Assembly (NCBI RefSeq): GCF_001577525.1
Contig: NZ_CP013015.1
Coordinates: forward strand, 1 to 64,000
Direction of reading: 5' to 3'
Source of the DNA: Candidatus Desulfofervidus auxilii
Lineage (GTDB): Bacteria > Desulfobacterota > Desulfofervidia > Desulfofervidales > Desulfofervidaceae
Length of the DNA: 64,000 bases
The notes beneath the pieces are model-generated. The model ran no database searches. It was not told the origin of the DNA and saw only the letters and a program-made list of their open reading frames with translations. Of this stretch, positions 23,590-31,592 are shown in pieces. Position 1 is the first letter of the stretch, and each line of letters starts with the position of its first letter. A program made the position numbers and the translations under genes.

Positions 23590-24757
23590 TATCTACCGTG
23601 CCAAATGGATATTACCTATCTTCCGTCCCCCTATTGAAGATGGGGCAGTAGTGGTGAGCAATGGGAAAATCATCAAGGTAGATTCTTATGCAGATATTTC
23701 TGAAAAAGGCATTCAGGGGAAATGGGTTGACTTAGGTGAAAGGGCAATTTTACCTGCCCTGGTCAATGCCCACACCCATCTGGAATTATCAGCCTTAAAA
23801 GGATTAAAAGCAGGTAACTTTGTCCATTGGCTTAAATCAGTGATAGAAGCCAAGCAAAAGTTAAATAAAAAAGATTTTAAAACAGCAGAACACAAAGCAT
23901 ATAAAATGTTAAAACAAACAGGCACCGGATTGGTAGGAAATGTTAGAAATTTTTTAACTTTATCCGATAGTAAAGATGACATATCTGAAGTTAATCTTTT
24001 AGAATTTTTAGGTTTTAACCAAAAAACGGCAGAAATTAGATGGCCAACCTGGAAGATGTTTTTAGATAGTCATCCAGCATTTATACCCAGTGCTCATGCC
24101 CCCTATAGTGTTCATCCTCAATTTCTCCCTAAAATAAAGCAATTGGCTGAAGACAGAAATCAGATTTTTTCCATCCATGTGGCAGAAAGCCAGGCAGAAG
24201 TGGAATTTTTGCTGACAGGTAAAGGGGCATTAAAAGATTTATTAATAGAAAAGAAATTATGGGATGAGAATTTTAAGGTGCCAAAAAAACGCCCTATTGC
24301 CTATTTAGAATCTCTGGGTGTGCTTAATCCTAAAACTCTATGTGTTCATTGTGTTGAGGTGAATGAGAGAGATGCTTCTATTTTACAAAAATATGGGGTT
24401 AAAGTATGTCTTTGTCCCTGTAGTAATGCTTATCTAGGGTTAAAGTCTGCCCCTTGGTTACTGTTTAAGAAAATGGGCATTTCTCTGTGTTTGGGGACAG
24501 ATAGTCTGGCTAGCAATACCGATTTAAATTTGTTCAAAGAAATGGCCTATTTGCTAGATTATGGGCCTTTTTCTCCCAGTGAATTATTAGAGATGGCTAC
24601 TTGGCGAGGGAGTATGGCCTTGGGGCAAGGACAGAACTTTGGAGTGCTTTTTCCTGGCGCTATGGCTCGATTTTTGGTTTTACCAGTGAAGGGGAAAAAT
24701 CTGGCTGAGGCGGTCATTCTGGCTGGTGCTAAAGGAGAAATTACATGGATAGAATAA
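23576..24757 (+). CDS. mqnX: Amidohydrolase, probable aminofutalosine deaminase
   Basis: 393 aa amidohydrolase-superfamily protein. Metal and active-site motifs: PALVNAHTHLELSA, HAPYSVHP, SIHVAESQAEVEFL, CVHCVEVN and LGTDSLASNTDL. It sits between mqnC and mqnA, so it most likely deaminates aminofutalosine to futalosine, the step between MqnE and MqnB. The name rests on context. An earlier in-frame start at 23534 exists, but AAAGGAGA before the ATG at 23576 and the N-terminus MNGYNIYRAKWILP favour the start given. Confidence 0.78.
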   Translation: MNGYNIYRAKWILPIFRPPIEDGAVVVSNGKIIKVDSYADISEKGIQGKWVDLGERAILPALVNAHTHLELSALKGLKAGNFVHWLKSVIEAKQKLNKKDFKTAEHKAYKMLKQTGTGLVGNVRNFLTLSDSKDDISEVNLLEFLGFNQKTAEIRWPTWKMFLDSHPAFIPSAHAPYSVHPQFLPKIKQLAEDRNQIFSIHVAESQAEVEFLLTGKGALKDLLIEKKLWDENFKVPKKRPIAYLESLGVLNPKTLCVHCVEVNERDASILQKYGVKVCLCPCSNAYLGLKSAPWLLFKKMGISLCLGTDSLASNTDLNLFKEMAYLLDYGPFSPSELLEMATWRGSMALGQGQNFGVLFPGAMARFLVLPVKGKNLAEAVILAGAKGEITWIE

Positions 24758-25560
24758 CACTTCGCTTAGGCAAGTTCCCATTTTTAAATTGTGTTCCAAT
24801 TTATCATGCCTTAGAGACTGGTAAGGTTAAGTGTGAAACCCGATTTAAAATCGTCTCTGGCAGTCCAACAGAGACTAATGCCCTTTTAAACAAAGGAGAG
24901 CTTGAGCTAGGAATTATTTCTTCTGTGGCCTATGCTGATATGGCTGGAAAATGCTTAATTTTACCTGAACTTTCTATTTCTTCTTATGGAAAAGTCAAAA
25001 GTGTCATCCTCTTTAGTCGTATACCCATAACTGCTTTAGATGGACAACCAGTCATGCTTACACCTCATTCTGCTACCTCTATTTTGCTGTTAAAGTTGAT
25101 TTTTTCTAAATATCTTGGTATTCAACCTAAATATCTAATAGGTGAAATAGGACAGCCTAACGGAGAGGCAGTGGCAGGTTTGGTGATTGGTGATAGGGCA
25201 CTGAGGCTTCAAGCAGAAAAAATTTATCCCTATCAGTTGGACTTGGGTGAAGTTTGGTATAATTTAACCGGACTTCCCTTTGTCTTTGGTCTTTTTGCAG
25301 TGAGAAAAAGCGTTTGGGAAGAATACAAACAGGTTGTTAAACATATATGGCAAGCATTGCTAACATCTAAAAGATGGGGTCTCAATCATCTAAAAAGATT
25401 GGCTAGATGCTATTCTCAACTTTCCTTGGTAGAGTATTGGCAACATCTTAATTATGATTTGACCCCTTTGCATTTAAAAAGTGTAAAGCTGTTTTTCCAC
25501 TATCTCAAGGAAGCAAAAGAGATAGAAACTATACCCTTATTTAGTATTATAGAAACTTGA
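24745..25560 (+). CDS. mqnA: Chorismate dehydratase
   Basis: 271 aa periplasmic-binding-protein-like enzyme. LRLGKFPFLNCVPIYHALE, SGSPTETNALLNKGELELGIISSVAYA and the later LVIGDRALRL are the standard MqnA blocks. It dehydrates chorismate to 3-(1-carboxyvinyl)oxybenzoate, the entry step of the futalosine menaquinone route. It overlaps the deaminase gene by 13 nt. A hairpin overlaps its stop codon and the pilin genes start right after. Confidence 0.9.
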   Translation: MDRITLRLGKFPFLNCVPIYHALETGKVKCETRFKIVSGSPTETNALLNKGELELGIISSVAYADMAGKCLILPELSISSYGKVKSVILFSRIPITALDGQPVMLTPHSATSILLLKLIFSKYLGIQPKYLIGEIGQPNGEAVAGLVIGDRALRLQAEKIYPYQLDLGEVWYNLTGLPFVFGLFAVRKSVWEEYKQVVKHIWQALLTSKRWGLNHLKRLARCYSQLSLVEYWQHLNYDLTPLHLKSVKLFFHYLKEAKEIETIPLFSIIET

Positions 25561-25581
25561 AAAAATCTTCACGATTTTTTC
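25559..25581 (+). terminator. Weak hairpin at the mqnA stop codon
   Basis: GAAAAAATC (25559-25567) and GATTTTTTC (25573-25581) form a 9-bp AT-rich stem with a 5-nt loop overlapping the mqnA stop. There is no separate T-tract. It may attenuate read-through into the pilin genes. Confidence 0.35.
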
Positions 25582-25616
25582 ACGATAAATATAGTAAAAA
25601 AAGAATGATGAGAGTA

Positions 25617-26138
25617 ATGTTGGTTTCTCAATCAAAAGGGATGACTTTAACAGAAATGATGGTAGTTTTAGGTATTATTGCTACTTTGTTGGGTATAGGC
25701 AGTGTGGGTTTGAAAGCCTTAAAAGCCAATTATGATTTGGTCAATGCCACCAACCAGTTATATGCTGATCTGGAATGGGTGAGACAGCAGTCTATGGGAG
25801 GTAGTCATCAGTTTGGTATACAGTTTCGGCCCTGGTATGATGACAATGGAGTAGCTCACAATACTGCGGATGGTTATAATGTAATTTTTGAAGATAAAAA
25901 TGGTAATGGAGTATATGACCCTGGTCAGGCACCACCAAATAGAGAAGAAATCAGGACAGTTGACCTCAGAGGGAAAAATGTTACTCTTACTGGCTTTCCT
26001 AATACACTCTGGTATACTCGTAGGGGGACCCCAACTCAGTTATTCACCATTACCCTGACCACTCCATATAGTAATCCAACACAGAATATTAATACTAAAC
26101 GAATTACCGTAAGCATGTTTAAAATAAGGATCCAGTGA
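25617..26138 (+). CDS. Type IV minor prepilin, FimT/GspH-like
   Basis: About 173 aa. The prepilin site is QSKG|MTLTEMMVVLGIIATLLG, with Glu at +5 and a hydrophobic N-terminal helix. The rest holds a FimT/GspH-type beta domain with a Ca-site-like DKNGNGVYDPG. The ATG at 25617 gives an 8-residue leader. ATGs at 25605 and 25608, or a TTG at 25557 overlapping mqnA, are alternatives. First of four minor-pilin genes that probably prime pilus assembly. Confidence 0.78.
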   Translation: MLVSQSKGMTLTEMMVVLGIIATLLGIGSVGLKALKANYDLVNATNQLYADLEWVRQQSMGGSHQFGIQFRPWYDDNGVAHNTADGYNVIFEDKNGNGVYDPGQAPPNREEIRTVDLRGKNVTLTGFPNTLWYTRRGTPTQLFTITLTTPYSNPTQNINTKRITVSMFKIRIQ

Positions 26139-26725
26139 TGAAAAAAGGCTTTACATTAATAGAATTATTGGTAAGCCTGGCTATGTTGGGTTTTATCTTA
26201 ATGGCGCTCACTCACGCCACGGTGGTGGTGATGAAGCACAATTCTTATATAGAACATAAGAAGATAGCCCTGGAGTTAGGTCAGGGGGCAATTGATTATT
26301 TAGCCAATCTTCCTTATAACCATGTGCTTTTAAGAGACATACAATCCAATAATACCTTTATAAATGTTTTTCCTAATGCACCCTGTCCTCCTTCTACACC
26401 TTATGGCATTACTGACCTCAATAATAACCAACAAGTCTATTTAGTAGATAATGGAAATGGACAATATGATGGTCTTCCTGACAGATTGGATGGAGGTGAA
26501 GCAGGATTAGGTGTAGACCATCCAGATACCGCTATACCTGTTGCCAGTTATAATAATATTGCCCCCATACAAATGGTGCGTAATCTCACTTATTACAAAA
26601 TCTGGGGTATCAGAGATTTGACAAATGCTAAAGAAATTGTTTTGGTGGTTTATTGGTTTGAATTAAATAACCCTCAAAATATTCCTTATCATATTACTTT
26701 AAGGACGGTAAAGAGGCAGAAATAA
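26138..26725 (+). CDS. Type IV minor prepilin, PilV-like
   Basis: 195 aa. The leader MKKG|FTLIELLVSLAMLGF has Gly-1 and Glu+5, the signature cut and N-methylated by PilD. The C-terminal region is a pilin-type beta domain with acidic DGLPDRLDGGEAGLG. TGATG overlap with the preceding gene indicates coupled translation. Second place in the cluster and the short-leader form fit PilV. Confidence 0.78.
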   Translation: MKKGFTLIELLVSLAMLGFILMALTHATVVVMKHNSYIEHKKIALELGQGAIDYLANLPYNHVLLRDIQSNNTFINVFPNAPCPPSTPYGITDLNNNQQVYLVDNGNGQYDGLPDRLDGGEAGLGVDHPDTAIPVASYNNIAPIQMVRNLTYYKIWGIRDLTNAKEIVLVVYWFELNNPQNIPYHITLRTVKRQK

Positions 26726-27876
26726 TGGATAAAAAAGGCATGACTTTGTTAGAGCTTTTAGTGGTGATGGCCATCTTGGTGGTGGTAATCACCGGTGCCT
26801 TAACATTTTTATCCAGTCTTACTAAAAGAAGTTCTCAAGAAACTGCTAGGAGCAAGACCAGCCAAACAGGATTAATTTCTGATTTGATTTTAATCAGGGA
26901 TATTGCTATGGCCGGGATGGGAGTGCCGGTAGAAGTAGGTGGACAGTTTGTGCCTATTGGTGGGATGTTACCTGGAGGTACTAATCCCAATAATACAGGA
27001 CAAAATGGTTCTGACCAGTTAATGATCAAAGGAGCAGTGATTTCTTCTGGGGCCAATGATTATTTTAAATGGGGATATAATGTAAATTATATCATTTCTG
27101 GTAGTAGTAATATAATTGTGAGTGCCTTACCTGACCCTCTTAATCCAATTCTTCCTCCATATTCACCCAATGTGCAAGATTTATTCACCCTCAGCCGTGC
27201 TGGTTACCGACATCCTTTTGAAAATGGAGACATGGTGGTTTTTCTGGATGCAGAGACAAAGCAACTTTTAGGTAGTAATGTTTATAACGTAAGTGGTGTA
27301 GGGGCTACGGGTTTTAATGTTGCTCCTAATACAGATTTCACCATTAGAGACTATGGGAGTCTGATATTTAGTCTGGGAGGGATAGGTGTGGTCAATTTTA
27401 ATGATTATCTGACCAACAGATTTACTGGTTACAGGTTAAGTGCAGGCACTCAACCTCAATGTGCCCCTAATACTCGCTCTTTATTACGAGTTTATGGTGG
27501 TGCAATGGACCCTATCCTGGACTGTATCCTGGACTTTCAGGTGCAGTTTGGTCTGATTGATGCAACCACGGGTAATGTTACCTGGTTAAATGATATTTCT
27601 GCCACTTCTGCTGCTGTTCTTAAAGACCAACTCAAAATTGTCCGCATCTTTATTGTTAAACAAATGGGGAAAAGAGACCCTAAATACTTTTACCCCTTTA
27701 ACACTATACCAAATGCCTCTATACCTTTATTTTCAGTAAATTCAAACGGTAATGTGGTAAATGCCCGTCCTGATGCCGGCCCTCCTGCCAATGCTATTAT
27801 CAATCTTACAAATGCCCAAAGGCAGTATCACTGGCGTCTTATTACTTTAGACATACCTTTGAGGGAGTTGCAATGA
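26725..27876 (+). CDS. Type IV minor prepilin, PilW-like
   Basis: 383 aa, the longest of the set as expected for PilW. Leader MDKKG|MTLLELLVVMAILVVVITGAL carries Glu+5. A large, Gly- and Asn-rich C-terminal domain follows, ending with QYHWRLITLDIPLRELQ. It adjoins the PilV-like gene at its stop and overlaps the next gene by 4 nt. Likely part of the pilus-initiating tip complex. PilY1 is not in the window. Confidence 0.75.
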   Translation: MDKKGMTLLELLVVMAILVVVITGALTFLSSLTKRSSQETARSKTSQTGLISDLILIRDIAMAGMGVPVEVGGQFVPIGGMLPGGTNPNNTGQNGSDQLMIKGAVISSGANDYFKWGYNVNYIISGSSNIIVSALPDPLNPILPPYSPNVQDLFTLSRAGYRHPFENGDMVVFLDAETKQLLGSNVYNVSGVGATGFNVAPNTDFTIRDYGSLIFSLGGIGVVNFNDYLTNRFTGYRLSAGTQPQCAPNTRSLLRVYGGAMDPILDCILDFQVQFGLIDATTGNVTWLNDISATSAAVLKDQLKIVRIFIVKQMGKRDPKYFYPFNTIPNASIPLFSVNSNGNVVNARPDAGPPANAIINLTNAQRQYHWRLITLDIPLRELQ

Positions 27877-28316
27877 ATAATAAAGGTGTAGCCCTTTTAA
27901 CTGTTTTGTTGGTGATGATTATCGGTCTAGGACTTACAGCCATTACTACCCTTTTGATAGTAAGAGGGTATCAAACCAGCAGGGCAGCTAAAAATTATCA
28001 AATTGCCTTACAAATGGCTCAGGGGGGTATAGAGGAGGCTATTATCGATTTAGAAACTACTAGTTATGTCAGCGCACAAAATTTTATAAATCTTAATCCC
28101 CAAACTGGAGACCCTGGAGACCCTAATGATTTCTATGAGATTAACGAGGTATTCTGGAAACCATTATCGGGATTCGGTGGTGTCCCTGTGTTTCCACCTG
28201 TAGCTGGAGCATATTCAGCCATTCCCAGTATTGGAGTTTATTATCTAATCCATGCTCAGGCCACTAAAGGTGATAGCCAGGCAGATTTATATGTCTTGTA
28301 TGTTAAAGGATATTAA
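27873..28316 (+). CDS. Minor prepilin-like protein, PilX-like
   Basis: 147 aa. MNNKG|VALLTVLLVMIIGLGLTAITTLLI has the prepilin glycine but Thr, not Glu, at +5. That deviation is common in PilX and in the tip-type pseudopilin GspK. Position after PilW supports PilX. A short C-terminal domain ends in LIHAQATKGDSQADLYVLYV. Overlap with pilW (ATGA) indicates coupling. Confidence 0.7.
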   Translation: MNNKGVALLTVLLVMIIGLGLTAITTLLIVRGYQTSRAAKNYQIALQMAQGGIEEAIIDLETTSYVSAQNFINLNPQTGDPGDPNDFYEINEVFWKPLSGFGGVPVFPPVAGAYSAIPSIGVYYLIHAQATKGDSQADLYVLYVKGY

Positions 28317-28497
28317 GACTGTAGTAATCCCTCTAGATTTTATCCCTGTTTTATAAATCTCAACTCTTATTTCAGTGTCAGAAGTAGGGTTTTTGGGTAA
28401 ATGGGATTTATTCATCTATCGCAGAACCTTTGTCAACGAAAATAGCCTTTATTTACCTACCGTTTATAGCCCATATTAGCATTTTATCTAATATTTT

Positions 28498-28525
28498 TTG
28501 CTTCTTTTAATGTTTCTGTTAAAAT
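28498..28525 (+). promoter_or_regulatory. Sigma-70-type promoter of the Fe-S flavoprotein gene
   Basis: TTGCTT (28498-28503), a 16-bp spacer and TAAAAT (28520-28525) precede a GGAGGAG ribosome site. The rest of 28317-28554 holds no gene. GGTAAAT (28396-28402) and ATTTACC (28451-28457) form a modest inverted repeat within it. Confidence 0.55.
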
Positions 28526-28554
28526 GAGAACATAGTTTATTGGAGGAGAATAAA

Positions 28555-30342
28555 ATGAAATATCTTATTTCTCCCTGTCGGGATGCCTGTCCTTTGATGC
28601 GGCCTATTCAAAGGCATAACATCCTTTTGGGTTATCTAGGTAAGTTGGTTGAAACAGGTTTAGCCGATGAAGAAGTCTTTCTAAAAATATATGATGAATT
28701 ATTTAATTTTAATCCGCTGTTTGGCATTTGTGGCTATATCTGTGGAATATGTGAAAATAATTGTAATCGCAACGAAATCGATGGGCCTGTGCAAGTGAGG
28801 CTTATAGAAAGGTTTCTCTTTGATTGGTATAAAAAGGCAGTTAATGAGGGGAAATTCCCTCCTTATAGACCCATAGAGATGTCTTCAGCAAAAAGTGAAA
28901 AGGTAGCTATTGTAGGTGGAGGTCCGGCTGGTTTAACGGCTGCCTTTTTCTTAGCCAAAGAAGGTTATAAAATAACCTTACTTGAAAGTAAGTCTAAATT
29001 AGGAGGGGCCTTACGGTTTATTCCTTCCTTTCGTCTTCCTAAAGATGTGTTGGCCTTTGCTATTGACCAGATTGTCACCCCTTTATCCATTGAAGTCCAG
29101 TTAAAAGCCAATATACCTATAAATGTTTTAAAAAGGAACTATAACGTTATACTCATAGCAACTGGCACTCCTTTGCCACGTCCTATTCCTCCCTTTGCTA
29201 GGGATTATCCAGGGGTAGAAACAGCCGTTGAGATACTTAGTCAGATTAGTGAAGGGAGCATAAATAAGGATAAATATAAAGGGAAAAAGGCAGTAGTAAT
29301 TGGAGGAAGTGGCGTAGCTATAGATACAGCTCGCTCTTTAAGACGGCTAGGAGCCGAGGTAGCGCTGGCTTGTTTGGAATCAGCGGATAGAACCTCTAAG
29401 GATGGGATTCTAGCTAATGAAGAAGATGAACAAGCAGGAAAAGAAGAAGGAATAACCTTTTATTATTCTAGGGGTTTGGATAGAGTGGAAAAAAACAATA
29501 GTCAACTGCATCTTACTTTTTCTCTCTGCACTTCTGTCTATGACTTAAAAGATGGGAGGAAGATTTTCAATCCGCAATTTGATGCAAGTGACACTATCTC
29601 TGTAAACACAGATTTTTTGGTTTTTGCTATAGGTCAATTGCCAGATAGGGAATATTTAAAAGAGATATTAGATGAAAACGGAAGATTAATGGCAGACCCT
29701 TTAACTCTATCTACTTCAGAACAAGGTGTTTTTGTAGCAGGGGATGTTTTTAGAATAGGCCGGGCGGCTGAGGCTATAAGGGCTGGAAAGGAAGCTGCCA
29801 ATTCTATAAAAGGATTTTTAGAACATAAAGAATTAAAAAGAGAAAAGATAGAATATTTTACTGTGAGCTTACCTTATCTCAAAGAGAGGATACTTATTAA
29901 CCCCCCCCAAAAGACATCCTTTTTGGCCTTAGAGCAGCGTTTACATAGTTTTGATTTAGAACAAGAGGGGTTTGATTTAAAACAGGTTATTTTAGAGGCA
30001 CAAAGGTGTTTACACTGCGATATTTGTGATAATTGTAGGGCTTGTGTTACTTTAGGTTTTCGCCAAGACGTGAGTAAGATGTATGTAATAGAAGAAAAGT
30101 GTGATGGCTGTGGTTATTGTGTGGATGTTTGTGTTTATAACGCTATTAAAATTATAGAATATACAAAAAATAACGAGACAAAAAAGACTATAGAAGTAAA
30201 TACTTATCTCTGTCGGGGGTGTGGTTCTTGCCAAGCCACCTGTCCTAAAGAAGGTTGTGCCATCCCTGGATTTAGTTTGGCAGAGTTTAGAGAGGAAATT
30301 AATAAGTATTTAGGGGATAAAATACAAATTATTCAAGGCTGA
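28555..30342 (+). CDS. GltD-like FAD/NAD(P) oxidoreductase with N- and C-terminal Fe-S clusters
   Basis: 595 aa. The N-terminal Cys-rich domain (PCRDACPLMRP; CGYICGICENNCNR) is of the glutamate-synthase-small-subunit type. FAD-binding VAIVGGGPAGLTAAFFLAKEG and NAD(P)-binding AVVIGGSGVAIDTARSLRRLG follow. The C-terminus has a Cys-rich linker (CLHCDICDNCRAC) and a ferredoxin-like domain CDGCGYCVDVC/CRGCGSCQATCP for up to two 4Fe-4S clusters. It would move electrons between NAD(P)H and ferredoxin-like partners. The partner is not encoded nearby. The TTG at 28540 lies within the ribosome site, so the ATG at 28555 is the start. Confidence 0.8.
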   Translation: MKYLISPCRDACPLMRPIQRHNILLGYLGKLVETGLADEEVFLKIYDELFNFNPLFGICGYICGICENNCNRNEIDGPVQVRLIERFLFDWYKKAVNEGKFPPYRPIEMSSAKSEKVAIVGGGPAGLTAAFFLAKEGYKITLLESKSKLGGALRFIPSFRLPKDVLAFAIDQIVTPLSIEVQLKANIPINVLKRNYNVILIATGTPLPRPIPPFARDYPGVETAVEILSQISEGSINKDKYKGKKAVVIGGSGVAIDTARSLRRLGAEVALACLESADRTSKDGILANEEDEQAGKEEGITFYYSRGLDRVEKNNSQLHLTFSLCTSVYDLKDGRKIFNPQFDASDTISVNTDFLVFAIGQLPDREYLKEILDENGRLMADPLTLSTSEQGVFVAGDVFRIGRAAEAIRAGKEAANSIKGFLEHKELKREKIEYFTVSLPYLKERILINPPQKTSFLALEQRLHSFDLEQEGFDLKQVILEAQRCLHCDICDNCRACVTLGFRQDVSKMYVIEEKCDGCGYCVDVCVYNAIKIIEYTKNNETKKTIEVNTYLCRGCGSCQATCPKEGCAIPGFSLAEFREEINKYLGDKIQIIQG

Positions 30343-30402
30343 ATTTAAAAAATTGAGATTATTATCCAAAAAAGCATAATAACTTTAAAAGAAAACCACA
30401 AA

Positions 30403-30449
30403 CCTGTCTGCCCCCGCCTGCCTGTCGGCAGACACGGCTGTCGGGCAGG
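30403..30449. repeat. Palindromic repeat, compound copy
   Basis: Two interleaved copies of the CCTGTCTG/CCTGCCTGTCGGCAGACA family lie here. They are bracketed by CCACA (about 30396) and TGTGG (about 30461), making a longer fold-back. The gap 30343-30567 holds no gene. Confidence 0.75.
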
Positions 30450-30567
30450 GAACAGGCAAATGTGGCAAAATAAAGCAAATTTTTAAAAACATAGCTTTTT
30501 TCAATAATCAACCTCGGAAGCGGTAGTATGGATGGCTTGTTATCATTACTTAATTAAAACTCTTGAT

Positions 30568-31452
30568 TTATAGGTCATAAGACCAATAAAGTTTAATCCC
30601 TTTGCTTTCTAAATAAGAGACTACGGGGGGTAAAATGTCATGCACAACTGCAATTTTTAAAGTTTCTTCTTCTGAGATATTTTCAAGTTTTACTATGTAT
30701 TTAGTTAATTTTAAAAAGCGATCGACCTCTTTTTTAGAAAGGCTTGTCTTACACTCACCCAAGATGAGTATCCGCTTTCCATTTTGTGCCCCCCATCCAT
30801 AGATATTTACCTGGATATAGCGGCCTTTTCTTGTTCCCGGAAAATACCGCCTTACTAACTTTCCTTCCACTTTTATCTTTAAGTCTTTTTCCAAAAGTGC
30901 AGGGAGGGCTTTATAAGCTTGGTTTTCCAAATTGTAACCTACAGCATCTGACATACTTTCAAGACGTCTTCTAGTTTCAACATGCTCATTAATAAGCTTA
31001 TTTAAAGAATCTTCTGTTTTATTCTGGGCAGCGGCTAGTTCTTCCAGTCTTTTTTCTGTTTTGCTTTGGGCAATAGCTAGTTCTTCTAGTCTTGCTTCTG
31101 TTTTGCTTTGGGCAACAGCTAGTTCCTCCACTCTTTTTTCTGTTTTACTCTGGGCAACGGCTAGTTCTTCCAGTCTTTTTTCTGTTTTACTCTGAGCAAC
31201 AGCTAGTTCTTCTAATCTTTTTTCTGTTTTTACAGCTAGTTCTTCTAGTTTTGCTTCTGTTTTACTCTGGGCAGCGGCTAGTTCTTTTACAATTTTTGAA
31301 AGTTCAGTTATATTTTTCTTCAAGGCTTCAAAATCACTTTTTCTCGCTATTTCAATCATATCTTTGTAAAGCACTTTAGTAAAATGGAAAAAGTATTCTC
31401 TGAATTCCTTAGGCATTTTTTGGATTATTTCAAGGACTTCAGCAGGTATCAT
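30568..31452 (-). CDS. Coiled-coil repeat protein with PD-(D/E)XK-like C-terminal domain
   Basis: 294 aa, function unknown. A helical N-terminus is followed (about 55-145) by six to seven 14-residue repeats of the type LAVAQSKTEKRLEE, an extended coiled coil. The C-terminal domain (SDAVGYNLENQAYKALPALL ... VNIYGWGAQNGKRILILGECKTSLSKKEV) resembles the DUF3782-like nuclease fold, with GECK as the (D/E)XK element. The upstream acidic position reads Asn (VNIYG), so catalysis is uncertain. The repeats are nearly identical at DNA level (42-bp period), so length variation is likely. Solo gene with its own promoter. Confidence 0.65.
   Translation of the reverse strand: MIPAEVLEIIQKMPKEFREYFFHFTKVLYKDMIEIARKSDFEALKKNITELSKIVKELAAAQSKTEAKLEELAVKTEKRLEELAVAQSKTEKRLEELAVAQSKTEKRVEELAVAQSKTEARLEELAIAQSKTEKRLEELAAAQNKTEDSLNKLINEHVETRRRLESMSDAVGYNLENQAYKALPALLEKDLKIKVEGKLVRRYFPGTRKGRYIQVNIYGWGAQNGKRILILGECKTSLSKKEVDRFLKLTKYIVKLENISEEETLKIAVVHDILPPVVSYLESKGIKLYWSYDL
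31030..31290 (-). repeat. 42-bp tandem coding repeats
   Basis: Near-identical 42-bp units encode the 14-aa coiled-coil repeat of the gene at 30568-31452. One unit is shortened (VKTEKRLEE). Whole-unit gain or loss keeps the frame. Confidence 0.8.
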
Positions 31453-31474
31453 TTGAATTTACCCTTTTTGTAAA

Positions 31475-31503
31475 ACTTTAACAAATAATAGAAGAATTGT
31501 CAA
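31475..31503 (-). promoter_or_regulatory. Sigma-70-type promoter of the coiled-coil gene
   Basis: On the minus strand TTGACA (31503-31498), a 17-bp spacer and TAAAGT (31480-31475). The leader to the ATG at 31452 is about 17-20 nt. Confidence 0.6.
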
Positions 31504-31556
31504 AATTAACCGCAGTCCAAACAAAAGTCTATTTTGAATTAATACGTGCCTCCTCC

Positions 31557-31585
31557 TTGGTTTTATTTATAATTTGGGATAATTT
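31557..31585 (+). promoter_or_regulatory. Promoter of uvrB, probably leaderless
   Basis: TTGGTT (31557-31562), a 17-bp spacer and TAATTT (31580-31585) end 7 nt before the uvrB ATG. No ribosome site is visible. Overlapping TATAAT-like hexamers make the exact -10 uncertain. Confidence 0.45.
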
Positions 31586-31592
31586 ATAATAT

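Noticed and set aside
30343-30567. CRISPR-like repeats
   Set aside because: The repeated units are palindromes of irregular spacing with no uniform spacers and no cas genes.
31092-31379. 95-aa plus-strand ORF rich in Leu and Phe
   Set aside because: An antisense reading of the 42-bp coiled-coil repeats; periodicity explains the open frame.
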